64,000 bases of DNA from Micractinium sp. NFX-FRZ (taxonomy: Eukaryota; Chlorophyta; Trebouxiophyceae; Chlorellales; Chlorellaceae). Shown one piece after another: positions 1 through 11,300 of the stretch. The DNA is taken from assembly GCA_029339195.1 (NCBI GenBank), contig JAPTJF010000370.1:1-64000 (forward strand), given 5' to 3'. The notes beneath the pieces are model-generated. The model was not told where the DNA came from. It was given only the letters and a program-made list of their open reading frames with translations, and searched no databases. Positions within the stretch are counted from its first letter, which is position 1. Each line of letters begins with the position of its first letter. A program made the translations under genes and the position numbers.

Positions 1-560
1 GAGGGCGAGGGAGACGGAGGGGGAGGCGAGGGGCTGGGTGGCGGGGGCGATGGCATGGGTGGCGGCGGGGAGGGGCTTGGGGGCGGGGGCGAGGGAGACG
101 GAGGGGGAGGTGAGGGGCTGGGGGGCGGGGGCGATGGCATGGGTGGCGGCGGCGATGGGCTGGGGGGAGGAGGTGATGGCAATGGCGGGGGCGGGGAGGG
201 GCTGGGTGGCGAGGGCGAGGGAGACGGAGGGGGAGGCGAGGGGCTGGGTGGCGGGGGCGATGGCATGGGTGGCGGCGGGGAGGGGCTGGGTGGTGGCGGA
301 GAGGGAGAGGGTTGGGGAGGGGACGGAGAGGGAGGCGGAGGGGAGGGGCTTTGCGGGGGCGGGGAGGGGCTGGGGGGCGGGGGCGAGGGAGACGGAGAAG
401 GAGGTGAGGGGTTGAGGGGCGGGGGCGAGGGAGAGGGACTGGGGGGTGGAGGCGAGGGGGAGGGGGGCGGGGGGGAGGGCCGAGGCGGCAAGGGGGGCGG
501 AGAAGGAGACGGAGGGGGCGGCAGTGTGCCCGGACTCGGAGGAGAGGGGCGAGGCGGAGG
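1..560 (-). repeat. Ser/Pro-codon low-complexity repeat
   Basis: Imperfect short repeats built from ggcggg/gagggg units on the plus strand. Read on the minus strand in the frame entered from the exon acceptor at 637, they give uninterrupted Ser/Pro runs. This is the coding tail of the secreted protein and also a likely site of length polymorphism or assembly collapse. Confidence 0.8.
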
Positions 561-1920
561 CAGCGATGGGATTGGTGTCAGCCCGCCGCGCAGCTCCATC
601 TTCATCCACGCGTCGTTGATAAAAGTCCAAGACTCGCCTGCACAGCAAATGTGGGCTTGAGCTTTTTCGTTGAGCAGGCGTGTAGGGGCTCCCACATAGC
701 TGCACGCTCTAGCATGGGGTCGCGCAGCATGCGTGGGGTGTGCAGCAGTGCGGGGCGCACGGGCAACTCAAGACGAGCTCTCACCGGAGTCGACCGAGAA
801 GCCCCAGCCTGCGGGGCTGAACCCAGGCTGGCCGCTGTAGGACGACGAGTAGGTCATGGCCCAGTAGCCGGCGCCGGCGCCCGTGCCGGGGATCCCCGTC
901 AGCACAAGAGCGTAGCGCGTGTTGGGAGTCAGTGTCCATGGGGAAGGCGAGGCTGTCGCAAAGCTGCGGTCCGCGAGCGTCAGCGAGGCGAGGCTGCTCA
1001 GCTGCAGGGTGGCATACCTCAGTTCGGGGCCAGTGGGCTGCGGGAAAGAGGAAGAGGAGTGGGCGCCAGGACGGGAGAATATTAATAGGGGACTGAGTGG
1101 GTCGGAGTCGTGTTCCAGGACGAGAGGATGGCACCGAGAAGTCTGGCACGGGCAAGTGCTCATGGTGTGCCGGACATGCAGGCCATCAAGTGGCAGAGCT
1201 GCCACTTGGGCCCTACCATCCAGTTAGCGCCGGCGGCGTAGAGGGAGAGGCGCAGGTTGCAGGCCGGCACGATCGCACATGAGGCCGTCACAATGACCTC
1301 GTGCACGTCCGCGGTGGCCGTGCCAGAGGTGAAGGGCGAGTAGACACCCGAATCCAAATAGAGATTATATTGGTTGTCCGAGCTCTTATCTGTGTTTTTG
1401 AGGTAGGAAACCGGCACGCTGCCAAGGGAGGGAGGGGGGAGGAAAGGAAGCATGGTTGTATATCGATGCACCTGCGCCTTGATGTGGCCATTCGCTGGCG
1501 GCTGCCGGTGGCACCGCGGCGGTCACTGGTAGCCAGTGGAGGGGGCCCACGCCACGGGGGTCCACACCTCTGCTGGTTTCCTCAACCCACGCCCAAGGGC
1601 GTATTCTTCTTCTTCTTCTCACCGCGGCGGTCCCCCCGCCGCCGTCCCTCCCTGCCCCAGGCTTTACCTAGCGTGTGTGTTGGCCACCGTGGCTGCTAGC
1701 AGTGCGACCGCCAGCCACGCCCCTGCAGTCGCAACGGCAACGAAAGGACGCCTTTTTGCTTCAAGACCCTCAAGTCCCTCAGCAAAGGGGCCTGTGTGTG
1801 TGTGAGGCGAGACCCCCCTCTGCTCACCGCCGCGCTGCAGGCGGGCGAGCGCGCCCTGCAAGTGCTTAAGCACCCGCCCGCGAGCTCACCTGCTGCTGCC
1901 CGAGTCGCCTGGCCTCCCAT
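1..1920 (-). CDS. Secreted choice-of-anchor-type protein with Ser/Pro-rich tail (partial)
   Basis: Exon model on the minus strand: 1890..1920, 1668..1791, 1217..1418, 785..1037, <1..637; all junctions are GT-AG and phases agree. The ATG at 1920 opens a ~52-residue leader whose second half (FVAVATAGAWLAVALLAATV) looks like a signal peptide. The following ~175 residues resemble the extracellular choice-of-anchor R type domain: LYLDSG, ELRYATL, WTLTPNTRYALVLTG, GWGFSVDSGESW and a final MKMELRGG. The last exon then becomes a long Ser/Pro repeat (PPPPSPSPSP type) that leaves the window, like pherophorin and other algal wall glycoproteins. The fit to the choice-of-anchor family is from memory. A secreted or wall-bound sugar-binding role is inference. 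The C-terminus lies outside the window. The G-rich plus-strand reading of 1-560 is the antisense of the Ser/Pro repeat. Confidence 0.75.
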
Positions 1921-3054
1921 ATTGCTGCAGAGTGTGCGAATGGCTGCCAGGGAGGTGGCGGACCCGTGGTGTGTGGTGGAGAAGCGAGCGCAGTACTAGT
2001 TATGCGCAGCAAGCACCAGCGTGCTATGAAAGCGTGCGATGAAAGGTGCATAATCAATGAACGGAGGCATGTGCAAATATGCTGGGCCGTCGTGCCTGGT
2101 GTGAGCCTCGGAACACTCCCCTGTCCGGGACACGTGCACGCTGTTCAGCCCAGCCAACTGCGGTTGCAGGTCGGATGCTGCGGCCTCCTTGCTTTGCCTG
2201 CCTGCTGCCCTGATCGATGGCCCCTGTGGAGCCGCCACCAACGGAGGGGTTGGGCAATTTCGGGGGAAAGGGACCAGCGCTGTCCTGCAGATGCCACCGA
2301 CAGTGTGCATGGAAGGTTCCCAATATCAACAGCACACCAGGCCAGGCCTCCTCGGCAAGTGTGTTCAGTCTATACTATGTACGCACCTTTACCGGCCATA
2401 TGGCGGCACTGGCAGGATGGATGGGCTGTTGCAGGCCACAAAACGTAGGGTGTGGGTCTGCAATAGTTGCAGACCACTCAGACTGCATACCACTGGTCCT
2501 GCACTGGTCAGCAGGGTGTGCTCTGCAATGATTTGCAGCCAGACCACTTTGCAGTGGCGTTTAGTGGCTGCTGGCGACACAGATCTCATGCCGGAGGGTG
2601 CTGCTTCCAACCTGCGAGAGCATTGCTGAGGCTTGCAGCTGAAGTGGCGGCAGGCGGAGCTGCAGCGGCGGGGTGCCCGCCCGGCTTCTCACAAGCTGCC
2701 GTGTGCCGTTATTGTCCTTGTCATGCGCATGTGCCATTGCTTTATAGTGTGAGCATGCCAATGAGTTGTAAGCACAGGCCAGGCAAACCGCCGTATTAGG
2801 CCCAGAGTGGTATGCAGTGGGACTGCAGACCACCAAACACTACTGAATTGCCTATGTCCTGGTCTGGAACGCGAAGGGTTCCTGCTTGTGGGCCCTTGCA
2901 TCCCAGACCAGAACACCCCGGGCCCAGGAGCCCTCTCTGGAATGATTAAAAAATCGTGCACTGCTCGCACAAGGCTGACAGGAATTGGAAGGTGGAAGCG
3001 GCCACAGAGCCACCCTGCCACAGCGCCAGCTCGATTGTAGCCATTAACTGCCAG

Positions 3055-3424
3055 GCAAGGCAGGGGCGTGCTGAGGCGTGGTGGGGTGGGGTGGGGTGGG
3101 CAGCAGCAGCTGGGCCTGCACAGCCCCCCTTTGTCCCATCAGCAGCGACCTCACAGTGTGTGGCCCATCTGGACTCATGGCGGCACTCACATCCCTTTAC
3201 TACCAGCCAGCAGCTGCAGCCCGTGTGGCGGGAGAGCGGCGGGAGCCGGCGCTGGCATATCAAGGCAGCCAGCACATGTGGCCAGCAGCATTGTACCACC
3301 ACTGCCGCACAGAAGCACCTTGCTCAATCCTGCTGCCCAAGCTGCTGTGTGCCCTCTCGCACCTTGCCCTGTCGGGCCGGATGCAAGATTGGGCACGCTT
3401 GCTTGCAAAGAGGGGCGCGGCAGC
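3055..3424 (+). repeat. Dispersed repeat, copy A
   Basis: About 370 bp matching 6044-6410 in the same orientation. By eye only a handful of substitutions and a 4-nt indel near the 3' end separate the copies. Similarity begins at gcaagg and ends near cagc; flanks are unrelated. No terminal inverted repeats or target-site duplication were recognised. Both strands stay open through most of the unit, but the translations match nothing I know. Confidence 0.85.
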
Positions 3425-3479
3425 TGGCAGAGGTACTGGGCAGGTGCACCACTTGCCACACATGTGCAGCAGTGTATAC

Positions 3480-3484
3480 TTACA
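3480..3484 (-). terminator. Possible TGTAA polyadenylation signal of the CAP gene
   Basis: TGTAA on the minus strand about 350 nt downstream of the CAP stop codon. Green algae often use this pentamer 10-20 nt before the cleavage site. One pentamer is weak evidence by itself. Confidence 0.35.
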
Positions 3485-3834
3485 GATTCACCGTCGACAG
3501 TTCAAGGTGAGAGGTACTTGGAAAGCACAGGGCTTGTCACACGGGAGCAACATTAGTGTTGGGAGGGAGAGGAGGGTACCACCGGTGGAGCGGGGCGGGG
3601 GGGAGGGGGGGGGAGGGGGCAGTGAGGAAGGACAGATCAAGATATTCGTAATAAATTCACAGTGCTGTTGATTTCATCGTTCGTTGTTGAAGGGGTTCGA
3701 CGTGGGGAGGAGGCATGCAACGGCAGGGGATAGCGGGCAGGGAGCCTCCGGTTGGCAGCACAAGCCATCGGCTGGGCACCACGCTACCCAATGCGCCCGC
3801 CGCCGCCACCGGCTGCCTGCGCCACCGGCCTGCC

Positions 3835-5411
3835 TCAGCTGCACCCCTGGCTGCTGGATGCCCCAAACACTTGGGTCCAGTAGGGCCCGTTGGAGTCGGC
3901 CCTGCCCGCGCCCATGTGGCGGAAGGAGGCGTTGAGGATGTTGGCCTTGTGGCCGGGGCTGTTCCACCACGAGTTGAACACGGCCTGGGCGTCGGCCTGG
4001 TTCCACGCCACATTCTCGCCCACGCGCTGCCAGGTGTAGCCGGCGCGGGTGGCGCGGGTGCCCAGGGAGGAGCCGTCGATGCCGCCGTGGCCCATGGACC
4101 GACGGTTGGCCTGGTCCTGGCTGTGCGCCTGCGCCGCGCTGTTGAGGCGGGAGTTGAGGCAGAGGGCGGGGGCGCCCACGCCAGCGCGCGCCTGGTTGAC
4201 CAGGTTGAGCAGCGTCACGCGCCAGTCTGCGGGGGGCGGGGAGGGGAGGGGGCACGGGGTGGTGAGTGAGGGGTGGGCAGTGTTGGGAGGTGTGGGCTGA
4301 GGGGTGGGGTGCCGCGAGGAATGGGGTGGGCTGAGGGGCAAGGGCTTTGGGGTGAGGGGGGCACCTAGCGGCCCACCCATCCATCCACCCATCCATGCCT
4401 GCCCAAGCCCACTTCCCTGCTACCAACACACACACAGTCTGCACACTTGCCCGCCCGCCCCCCCTGCCCCCCCACCCCACCCGCGACCCCTGCCCCGCCG
4501 CCCCCGCTTGCTCACCAGCGTTGGGGGAGGGGGTGGGTGCCGGGTTGGCACCGCCGCCGCACTGCCCGCAGGCGGAGGGGCACCAGTAGGATCCCACCGC
4601 CTGGCTCTGGTAGGACCAGCGGGGCTCGCAGTAGCCAGCAGACTTCCAGGCAGCGCACCAGGCCAGGCGGTCAGTGCAGGTGGCTGCAGGCCGTGGGGGA
4701 GCGGCGGGGCGCGCGGGGCGGGTCAGCTACTGTGCACGACGGCCAGGCAGGCAGCCCACTGCTCTGTGGGGGCATTTGCAGGCCGGGCGCCACGCAGGAG
4801 CAGAGGGCCATGTGCTTGCAGGTGGGGCCAGGTTGTGGGCTGGCAGGGGTGGGGCTGGCGGGTGCCGAGCGGGGCGCTGCACACTCACCACACTTGCCGC
4901 AGGCGGAGGTACACCAGTAGGAGGCCACCGGCTGGCTCTGGTAGCTCCACTTGGGGTCGCAGTAGCCAGAGTCGCGCCAGGAGGCGCACCAGGACAGGCG
5001 GTCGGTGCAGGCGGAGGCGGCGGCGGCCTTGGCGGCGGGGAGGCGGGCGCCAAACACGGGCTTGGTGGGGCGGAACAGGGTGGGCTTGTCATCTGCAGCA
5101 GTGATGGGGTGCAGTAGTGGCGTCGTTGGTGAGGGTTTGGGTGTGTGTGTAATGGGTGGTTCGGGTTGAGAAGCCGCAGTGCTGCCCCGTCGGTGCGCAC
5201 GGGTGGGGCACACTGACGGGTGGGGCACACCGGCGGGTGGCGAGTGCATGCAAGGCTGTGGGAGGCGGCACGTGGCGCCCCTCTGTGCGTCTTGATGCCC
5301 TGGCGTGGCGTGCCCTAGGGCCTCCTCACCTGCGCTACGCGCCTGTACGCCCCAACAGGTTGCCAAGGCCACTGCCAGCAGCAGGAGCTTGCACATAGCG
5401 CGCTGCCCCAT
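3835..5411 (-). CDS. Secreted two-ShKT-domain plus CAP (SCP/PR-1) protein
   Basis: Exons 5330..5411, 4889..5092, 4516..4683, 3835..4226 (all GT-AG, phases consistent) give 281 residues. The N-terminus MGQRAMCKLLLLAVALATC is a signal peptide. Two six-cysteine ShKT modules follow, one per exon, each with the pattern CTDRL.WCA.W...GYC...WSYQSQ.V.SYWC.SACG.CG. The last exon encodes a CAP domain starting DWRVTLLNLVNQAR, with GHGG, GENVAW, SPGHKANILN and a C-terminal YWTQVFGAS. These are the usual CAP signatures, including the two metal-binding histidine positions. A short Pro-rich linker separates ShKT2 and CAP. CAP proteins are extracellular; known roles include sterol binding and defence, but the role here is unknown. 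ShKT denotes a fold and does not imply toxicity. The gene sits between the two copies of a dispersed repeat. Confidence 0.88.
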
Positions 5412-7143
5412 GAGGGTTTGGCGGGGGGCGGGGGGCGGGGCGGGAGGCGGGTGGGTTTGATGCCTTGCAGGCAGCTGCTGGATAGGGGCGCCGGTGTGGG
5501 AGGGCTCGAGTTGGGGGTCGAAAGAAGTGAATGGAGCTGCGGGGGCGGCGCATTTTAAGGTGCTCCAGACGGACAGGACAACGTGTCAGGAAGCTGCCGA
5601 GAAGGGGTCGCAACAAGCGCTGAGACCGACTCAACGCGGCGCCGCGCAAACCAGGGAGCGCTGGAAGCCCCCGAGAAGTGGCAGCAGGCCCACCGAACCG
5701 ACTCGGCCAGCTGCTGGCCACCGCCATCAGGCCTACCACCGGTGGCCTACCAAGCGGCGCTTGCAGGCATTGATGTCAACAGGCCTGTAATTGTTGGAGT
5801 GGCGCTGCATAACTGATGGGATGAGAGTGGGCGGCAAAGACGGTTGGTGGTGCCAACCCCCTGCCAGCAGCGGCGACCGCCCGGCGGGCTGCGCCAGCAG
5901 GAGCATGCCGTGGTGGCTGCCTGTCAGCATGGCATGGCAAGCTTGCCTTAAGGTGTGCCATCGCCTGTTGGAACACGATCCAGGGGTATGGATTCCAGAT
6001 GGTCAGTTGGGGTTGCATGATCAGGTAGGCATGGCTGAGCCACGCAAGGCGAGGGCGTGCTGCGGCATGGTGGGGTGGGGTGGGGTGGGCAGCAGCAGCT
6101 GGGCCTGCACAGGCCCCCTTTGTCCCATCAGCAGCGACCTCAAAGTGTGTGGCCCATCTGGACTCATGGCGGCACTCACATCCCTTCACTACCAGCCAGC
6201 AGCTGCAGCCCGTGTGGCGGGAGAGCGGCGGGAGCCGGCGCTGGCATATCAAGGCAGCCAGCACATGTGGCCAGCAGCATTGTACCACCACTGCCGCACA
6301 GAAGCACCTTGCTCAATCCTGCTGCCCAAGCTGCTGTGTGCCCTCTCGCACCTTGCCCTGTCGGGCCCGGATGCAAGACGGGGCACGCTTGCAAGGAGGG
6401 TCGCAGCAGCAGCGCAAAGCAAGACTAGTGGCTTAGGGAGAGGAATCAGGAGGAGCGCCAGGATGCAAGGGGGGCAAGGTACAACACGCAAGCCGAGGGG
6501 AAGAGCGGGCAGCGGATGCATGGTTTGTTAATCGAACGCCACAAAAAACAGGCTTCTGGATCAAAGGAGAAAGGGGGGTCTGGGAGGGGAAAATCAGGGT
6601 GCCGGACAAGTACAAAATGCAAGCAGAGGGGAAGAAAGGGGCGACGGATGGATGGCTAATGGTTCGCTTAATCGCAGTGCACAAGGGGGGTGGGAAAGAA
6701 GGCCTGGAGGCGAGGCAAAGTAGGTTGCTCAGTTGGGAGTGGTTCAGTTGGGAGGCTGCCGTTATAGCAAGCGTGCCGCATGGGAAGTGAACGGTTGGGG
6801 CTGCTGCGGAGGTCAGCAGGCGCCTCCGGGAGTGCGGCAGAGGGTGCTACCTGTGGTGTGGGGGTTGGCGGGAGAGGTGGGGAAGGGAGGGGTGAGGAGG
6901 GGGGAGGTGCAGTTGCTTCGGCCGGCGACTGCCCTCCCTGCCTCCCTCCCTCGCGCACTCTCCACTTTCCCTTCAGGAGTGGTGGGGTGGGGAGAGGTGC
7001 ACTGCGTCGGCCGGCCGTTGCCCTCCCCTTCTCCCTCCTCTCACAACCCTCTCCACCTTCCCCACCCGCCCCTCACCGAGTCGCGTGTCAAGGGGCGCTG
7101 CCGCAGCCGGCGGGCATGCCGCTGCCAGACGGTGTGCCGCCGG
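5412..7143. other. Intergenic region with repeat copy B
   Basis: Upstream region of the CAP gene and downstream region of the small coiled-coil gene. It holds dispersed repeat copy B (6044-6410) and, after it, two related short stretches (about 6465-6535 and 6605-6670: acaa..gcaagc.gaggggaaga..gg...gcggatg), which look like a degenerate tandem duplication. Pyrimidine/purine-rich tracts run from 6860 to 7080. No convincing coding exon was found. Confidence 0.5.
6044..6410 (+). repeat. Dispersed repeat, copy B
   Basis: Second copy of the unit at 3055-3424, same orientation, upstream of the CAP gene. The near identity implies recent duplication or conversion. The two copies bracket a single gene. 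Confidence 0.85.
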
Positions 7144-7696
7144 TCACCGGCTCAGTCGGTCGTCGATGGTGGTGATGGCCACATCCAACTTGCTGAAGCG
7201 GCGGTCCAGCTCAGCCTTGACCTCGTCAAAGCGGCCATCCATGTCCTTCCTCAGTTCCTTCACCTCTCTATTAACTAGCACCAGGCCGGCGATGACCACG
7301 ACGTCCATGGCATGGTCATACCAGCGCTTGGTGACGGTCAGCGCAACAGGCAGGCTGCTGCCGGCGCCGCCACCCCCGCCGCCCTTGCCGCTGGTGTCGG
7401 TGGGCGGCGGTGGAGGCGGCGGCGGGTCGCTAGGGCCGTTGGCGCTTGGCCTGCACGGCCGCGAAATCTGCTGCACGCGGTATCCTGCAGCGACACGGGA
7501 GGAGATGACGTTGGAGAGATACTGTAGGAAGCTGGTAGGGCGCGCGCCCGCGCTGCGGAAGCATCGCACCTGCCAGCTGCTTGCGGACGTGGTGGACCGC
7601 CCAGCTGGAACCGCCGCTGGCTGGCGGGGTTGGGCGCAGGGTGCAGGGCCGTGGGGGAGGGCCTGCACTGTGGGCTGCAGGGCGCAGGGCCTGCAT
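7144..7696 (-). CDS. Small hypothetical protein with one TM segment and C-terminal coiled coil
   Basis: Best model: exon 7570..7696 starting at ATG 7696, an 85-bp GT-AG intron, exon 7144..7484; 155 residues. Unspliced reading from the upstream GTG gives the same C-terminus but no ATG. The N-terminus is Arg/Ala/Ser/Pro-rich without acidic residues, compatible with an organelle presequence. Then come a Pro-8 run, a Gly-rich spacer, a hydrophobic stretch (MDVVVIAGLVLV) and a charged heptad-like tail (VKELRKDMDGRFDEVKAELD) ending in DDRLSR. I do not recognise a family. The layout suggests a small organelle membrane protein that oligomerises through its tail; this is inference. Confidence 0.5.
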
Positions 7697-8386
7697 AGTT
7701 TCGGAGCTGTGCGGGGTGACGGCAGGCTCGGATGAGAGGGCTTAAAGCAGAAGAAGAAGACGTGACACGCTTGGTTGTCGGCGGTCTGCAGCTGGGTGAT
7801 GTGCAGCCACCGCGGTGCAGCGGTGGCTTGCTCCCGCCGCCATGCATGCCCCCTGTGTCCCTCTTCTCCATCTGTTCTTCTGAGATGCTGGAGCGAGGAT
7901 CACCGCCCAGCGAGGTGGCAGTAATGTATTGCGGGGTTCCACACATGGGATTTGCCGTCAGCAGTACCAGGATGCATGTGTGCCGTTGTCTTGAGTCCCA
8001 CGCTTTCCTGCGGATTTCTCGCTGGCCGGTTTTAGAAAGCCGTATTTGTTTACATGCATTTCGAAACGGATGTGGCAGTGCGTCCAGGCAGTTGGGGAGC
8101 TGCGACGGTGGGGCGGCGCCTCTGCGGGCGCCGCCGGAGCTCAACTTGGCAAGGGGGTCGGGGGGTGCAGCGCCCAGCAGCTGGCGGTTCCTGAACACTC
8201 GGTCACGCAGTAGGGGTCGTCAGGAAGGCATTGAACACTAGCGAGATAAATGACAGCTGCGCACACAGTACACCATGATAAATCAACAGGAAGTTCAATT
8301 TGAAAATACGCCCAACATTGCTAGGGTTCGTGGCAGCAGCGGTAGGTGGCCCTGCAAGCAGCAGCAGATGCATCTCTGGCAGCCAT
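7697..8386 (-). other. Probable lipase 3' UTR and short intergenic region
   Basis: Between the lipase stop codon at 8387 and the first ATG of the coiled-coil gene. The minus-strand open frame crossing 7338-8198 lacks an ATG start and family similarity, so I treat it as untranslated. A TGTAA lies at 8050-8054 on the minus strand, about 335 nt past the lipase stop. Confidence 0.45.
8050..8054 (-). terminator. Possible TGTAA polyadenylation signal of the lipase gene
   Basis: TGTAA on the minus strand downstream of the lipase stop codon at 8387. Supports a 3' UTR of about 350 nt. Single-pentamer evidence only. Confidence 0.35.
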
Positions 8387-11300
8387 TCAATCCCCCGTAT
8401 CTCGGCAGCTGTCGCCCGCTAACAGCCAGACCAGAGACACGGCAGAGTCCAGCTGTACGGGACCACGTGCCGTCACCGCTGGCTCCATCTCTGCAGGCAG
8501 CAGCCTGCCGGCACGAGATCCCAGGGCAGTGGAGGCACGCGACAGCAGGCGGCGCACCCCAGAGGGCGCTGCCTGCGGCATGGGCCGCACCATCGCCGGC
8601 AGCTGTCGACTTTCTGCCGCTGCCACTGCACCTCGCGCGCCTGCAGCAGGCGCCGCTGCTCCCATTGCAGCCGCCGCTGCTGTGCCTGCTTTGCCTGCCG
8701 CCGCTCCAGCCGCTCCCTCCTCCATGACCAGCAGAACCTCCCCCACCTCCTCCTCCTCCTCCTCTGCCTCCGCCGCCGCCTCCTCCCCCTCCCCCTTCCG
8801 CGCCGCCTGCCGCTGCCTCGTCTCCACCACTGCGCCTGCCTCTGCTGCCGCCGCTGCTGTTGCCGCTGCCGCTGTTTCTGTGGCACGGGACCAGGGAAGG
8901 CGCAGCCGCACCCTGCGCGCCTCACGCTCCGCCGCCAGCAGCGCCTCCCACCCCTCGCGCTCCAGCACAGCCAGCGCGTCCTGCGTGATCCCCGTGGCTT
9001 GGAGCAGCATGGAGGCCCCTGGCAGCGGAGGGGCAGGTAGGCAGGCAGGCAGGGGGGCAGGGGCGGGGGTGCAGGGGCAGGAGATGTGAGGAGGGAGGCA
9101 GGTAGGGGGGTCGTCAACGAAGGTGGGGAGGGCAAGGGACCAGGGGGCCCCGCCTTCCGCGGCAATGGCAATCTTTGGCAGCAGGCAAGCCACCCTCCAT
9201 CCGGGCACCAACAAGCGACTCAGTGCGGCTGGGACCCCCTCAACAAGAGCATGCCCCCGGCGCCGCCCAGCGCCTGCCCGGCCGCTGCAGCTGCCGCCAT
9301 CCCCAGGACCCGCCCGCTGCAGCTGCCGCCATGCCCACACCCCAGGGCAGCTGCCGCCTGCCCCACTCCATTGCCCTGCTGCAGGGGCCATGCGCTGCAC
9401 CCCGCCCCACGCCCCCCTCGCACTCACCCCGCTGCCGCGCCATGCGCAGCACGCCCTCCCTCCCCTTGTCGAAAGACTTTGAGCTGAACTGGACGCCCAG
9501 CACGGCCGCCAGGGCAGCCGCGTAGGAGCTCAGCAGGTGGTCCCTGATAGAGCTGCCTGCGTGGAGGGGGAAGGGAGGCCAGTCTGTGAGCTGTCGGGTG
9601 GGGTGCATGCCGGGCAGGAGTGCACACCACGCGCAGGCAGGGTGGTGGGTGCCGCAAGAGAGAGGGCAGGCAGGCAGGCTCTCTGCCAAGCCGCCCCAAA
9701 ATGCAAGCCGCTGGCCCTGCCAGCCTGCAGCGCAGCCAGGCCACCTGAAAACCCCCTCACCACCAGTGCAGCTAGCAAACGGGCGCCCCTGTGGGTTTTA
9801 AAACTTTACCCTAAACCGTAAAACCCCAAAACCCTGAAACCCCCTCACCACCAGTGCAAAGCTAGCAAACGAGCGCCCCTGTGCTGCCGGCACTGCCCCC
9901 ACGTCGGCTGGCAGCAGGCGGTGGGCAGAAGCACGCTGTCTGCACAACCGAGGCTCACTCACTTCCGGGCAGCTGGCGGATGGCCGTCTCAGCGTGGGTG
10001 GGCCTCACAACCAAGTCGCCCAAGCGGTTGACCAGCACGCGCGGCCCGCCCCGCTTGTACAGCACGAAGAACTGCGGGTGGGACAGGTGGACAGGCGCAG
10101 GCAGGTGATGGGCAGGCAGGTGGGCAGGCAAGTGGGCAGGCAGGCAGGCGGGACAGGCGGGCAGGCGGGACAGGCGGGCAGGACGGCGGTCAGGCAGGCG
10201 GGACAGGCAAGTGGTCAGGCAGGCGAGCGGAGCGAGCGGGCAAGAGTTGGCACGCAGCGGCAAGGGCGTGCATGCGGCAGGCACACAATTGTGGGATTCC
10301 AGCTCCTCCCTGCCCCCCCCTCCCTCACCTTGCCTCCCTTGGTAATCATGTCATCGCCGTTGATCACATGCCTGGCAAAAGTGGGGGCCAACAACACACA
10401 AGCGCTTCTTCAACAACTGCGTCTCTGTCCACCGCATGTTTGGGGCAGACAGCTGCCAGCGAATGCGACCAAATGTTTGAGTGGTACTGCAATGAGCGTG
10501 TTCCCTCCCACTGCGGCTGCCGCCATCAACCGCGCTGTGCATGCTGTGCATGCACGTCACCAGTCAGCGTAGCAGCATAATGGTCGCTGGCCGCTGCTCA
10601 CAAAACACCAGCTGCGCATGCACGCCGCTGCGGCACTGCCAGCTCACCACGTCTCGGGCACAGCTGCTGTGTACTGGCGGGCGAATGCGTGGTTGCCGGT
10701 GCGGGGAGCCCCAAACGTGTAGCACTGCAGCTGCACGCGCTCGCCTGCGGGGGGGGTGTATTGCATGCGGTGATGGCATCGTTCAGAGTGTGTGGAGCAG
10801 TGCCGAGAGTTAAGAAGGTAAAGCCGCCCCCGCTTTGGAATGTAGCCCTGCCTCCCCTTGTGCGCCTGATGCAAGGCAACGAACCACTAGTTGCCAGCAG
10901 CCACGCTGGCCCCTCCTCCTCCCTCCCTCCCTCCCTCCTCCCACCGCTTGCAGGCGTGCTCACGTGGGAAGCGCATGGCAATCTCATAGGCACACAGCGT
11001 GGCCAGAGCGCCGCCCAGTGAGTGCCTGCAGCAGGTGCGCAACCGCTGCGCTGCTGCTCTCAGCCATGCATGCGCCTTTGGAACCAATTCAGCTGCAGGA
11101 AACGCCAGGACATCATAATCATCACCCCAGCACGCTGTTGAACATGCGCTGCACGCTGGCTGGCGGTTCCAACCCCTCATGCGGCAGGCGGCACGCAGCC
11201 TTACCCTGCGACCAGAACGGTGACTGGCCGCCCCTTGGGTGCAGCCTCCACAATGGTTTGCACGCGGCCCATCAACTCTGCGCCAAAGCCATTCGTGTTC

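Larger units (their letters stand above)
1921..3834. other. Intergenic region with no recognised gene
   Basis: About 1.9 kb between the 5' end of the choice-of-anchor gene and the stop codon of the CAP gene. I found no family-like coding exon on either strand. It contains fold-back words around 2467-2510 and 2797-2840 (tgcataccact and its complement, gcagaccac twice), one copy of the dispersed repeat (3055-3424), and a G-run near 3595-3620. The right end, 3465-3834, is probably the 3' UTR of the CAP gene. Confidence 0.5.

Noticed and set aside
55..660. 201-residue plus-strand frame of Gly/Glu repeats
   Set aside because: It is the antisense of the Ser/Pro coding tail of the minus-strand secreted protein, whose frame is anchored by a good acceptor and an upstream family domain.
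3835..5411. ShKT modules as a toxin gene
   Set aside because: ShKT is a widespread six-cysteine extracellular fold; together with a CAP domain and signal peptide nothing indicates a toxin.
3055..6410. Possible LTR retrotransposon formed by the two direct repeats
   Set aside because: The interior holds a normal spliced ShKT-CAP gene; no gag, protease, reverse transcriptase, integrase or primer-binding site was seen.
7338..8198. 286-residue minus-strand open frame
   Set aside because: Begins with GTG, has no ATG near the start, crosses the likely lipase 3' UTR with a TGTAA signal, and resembles no family.
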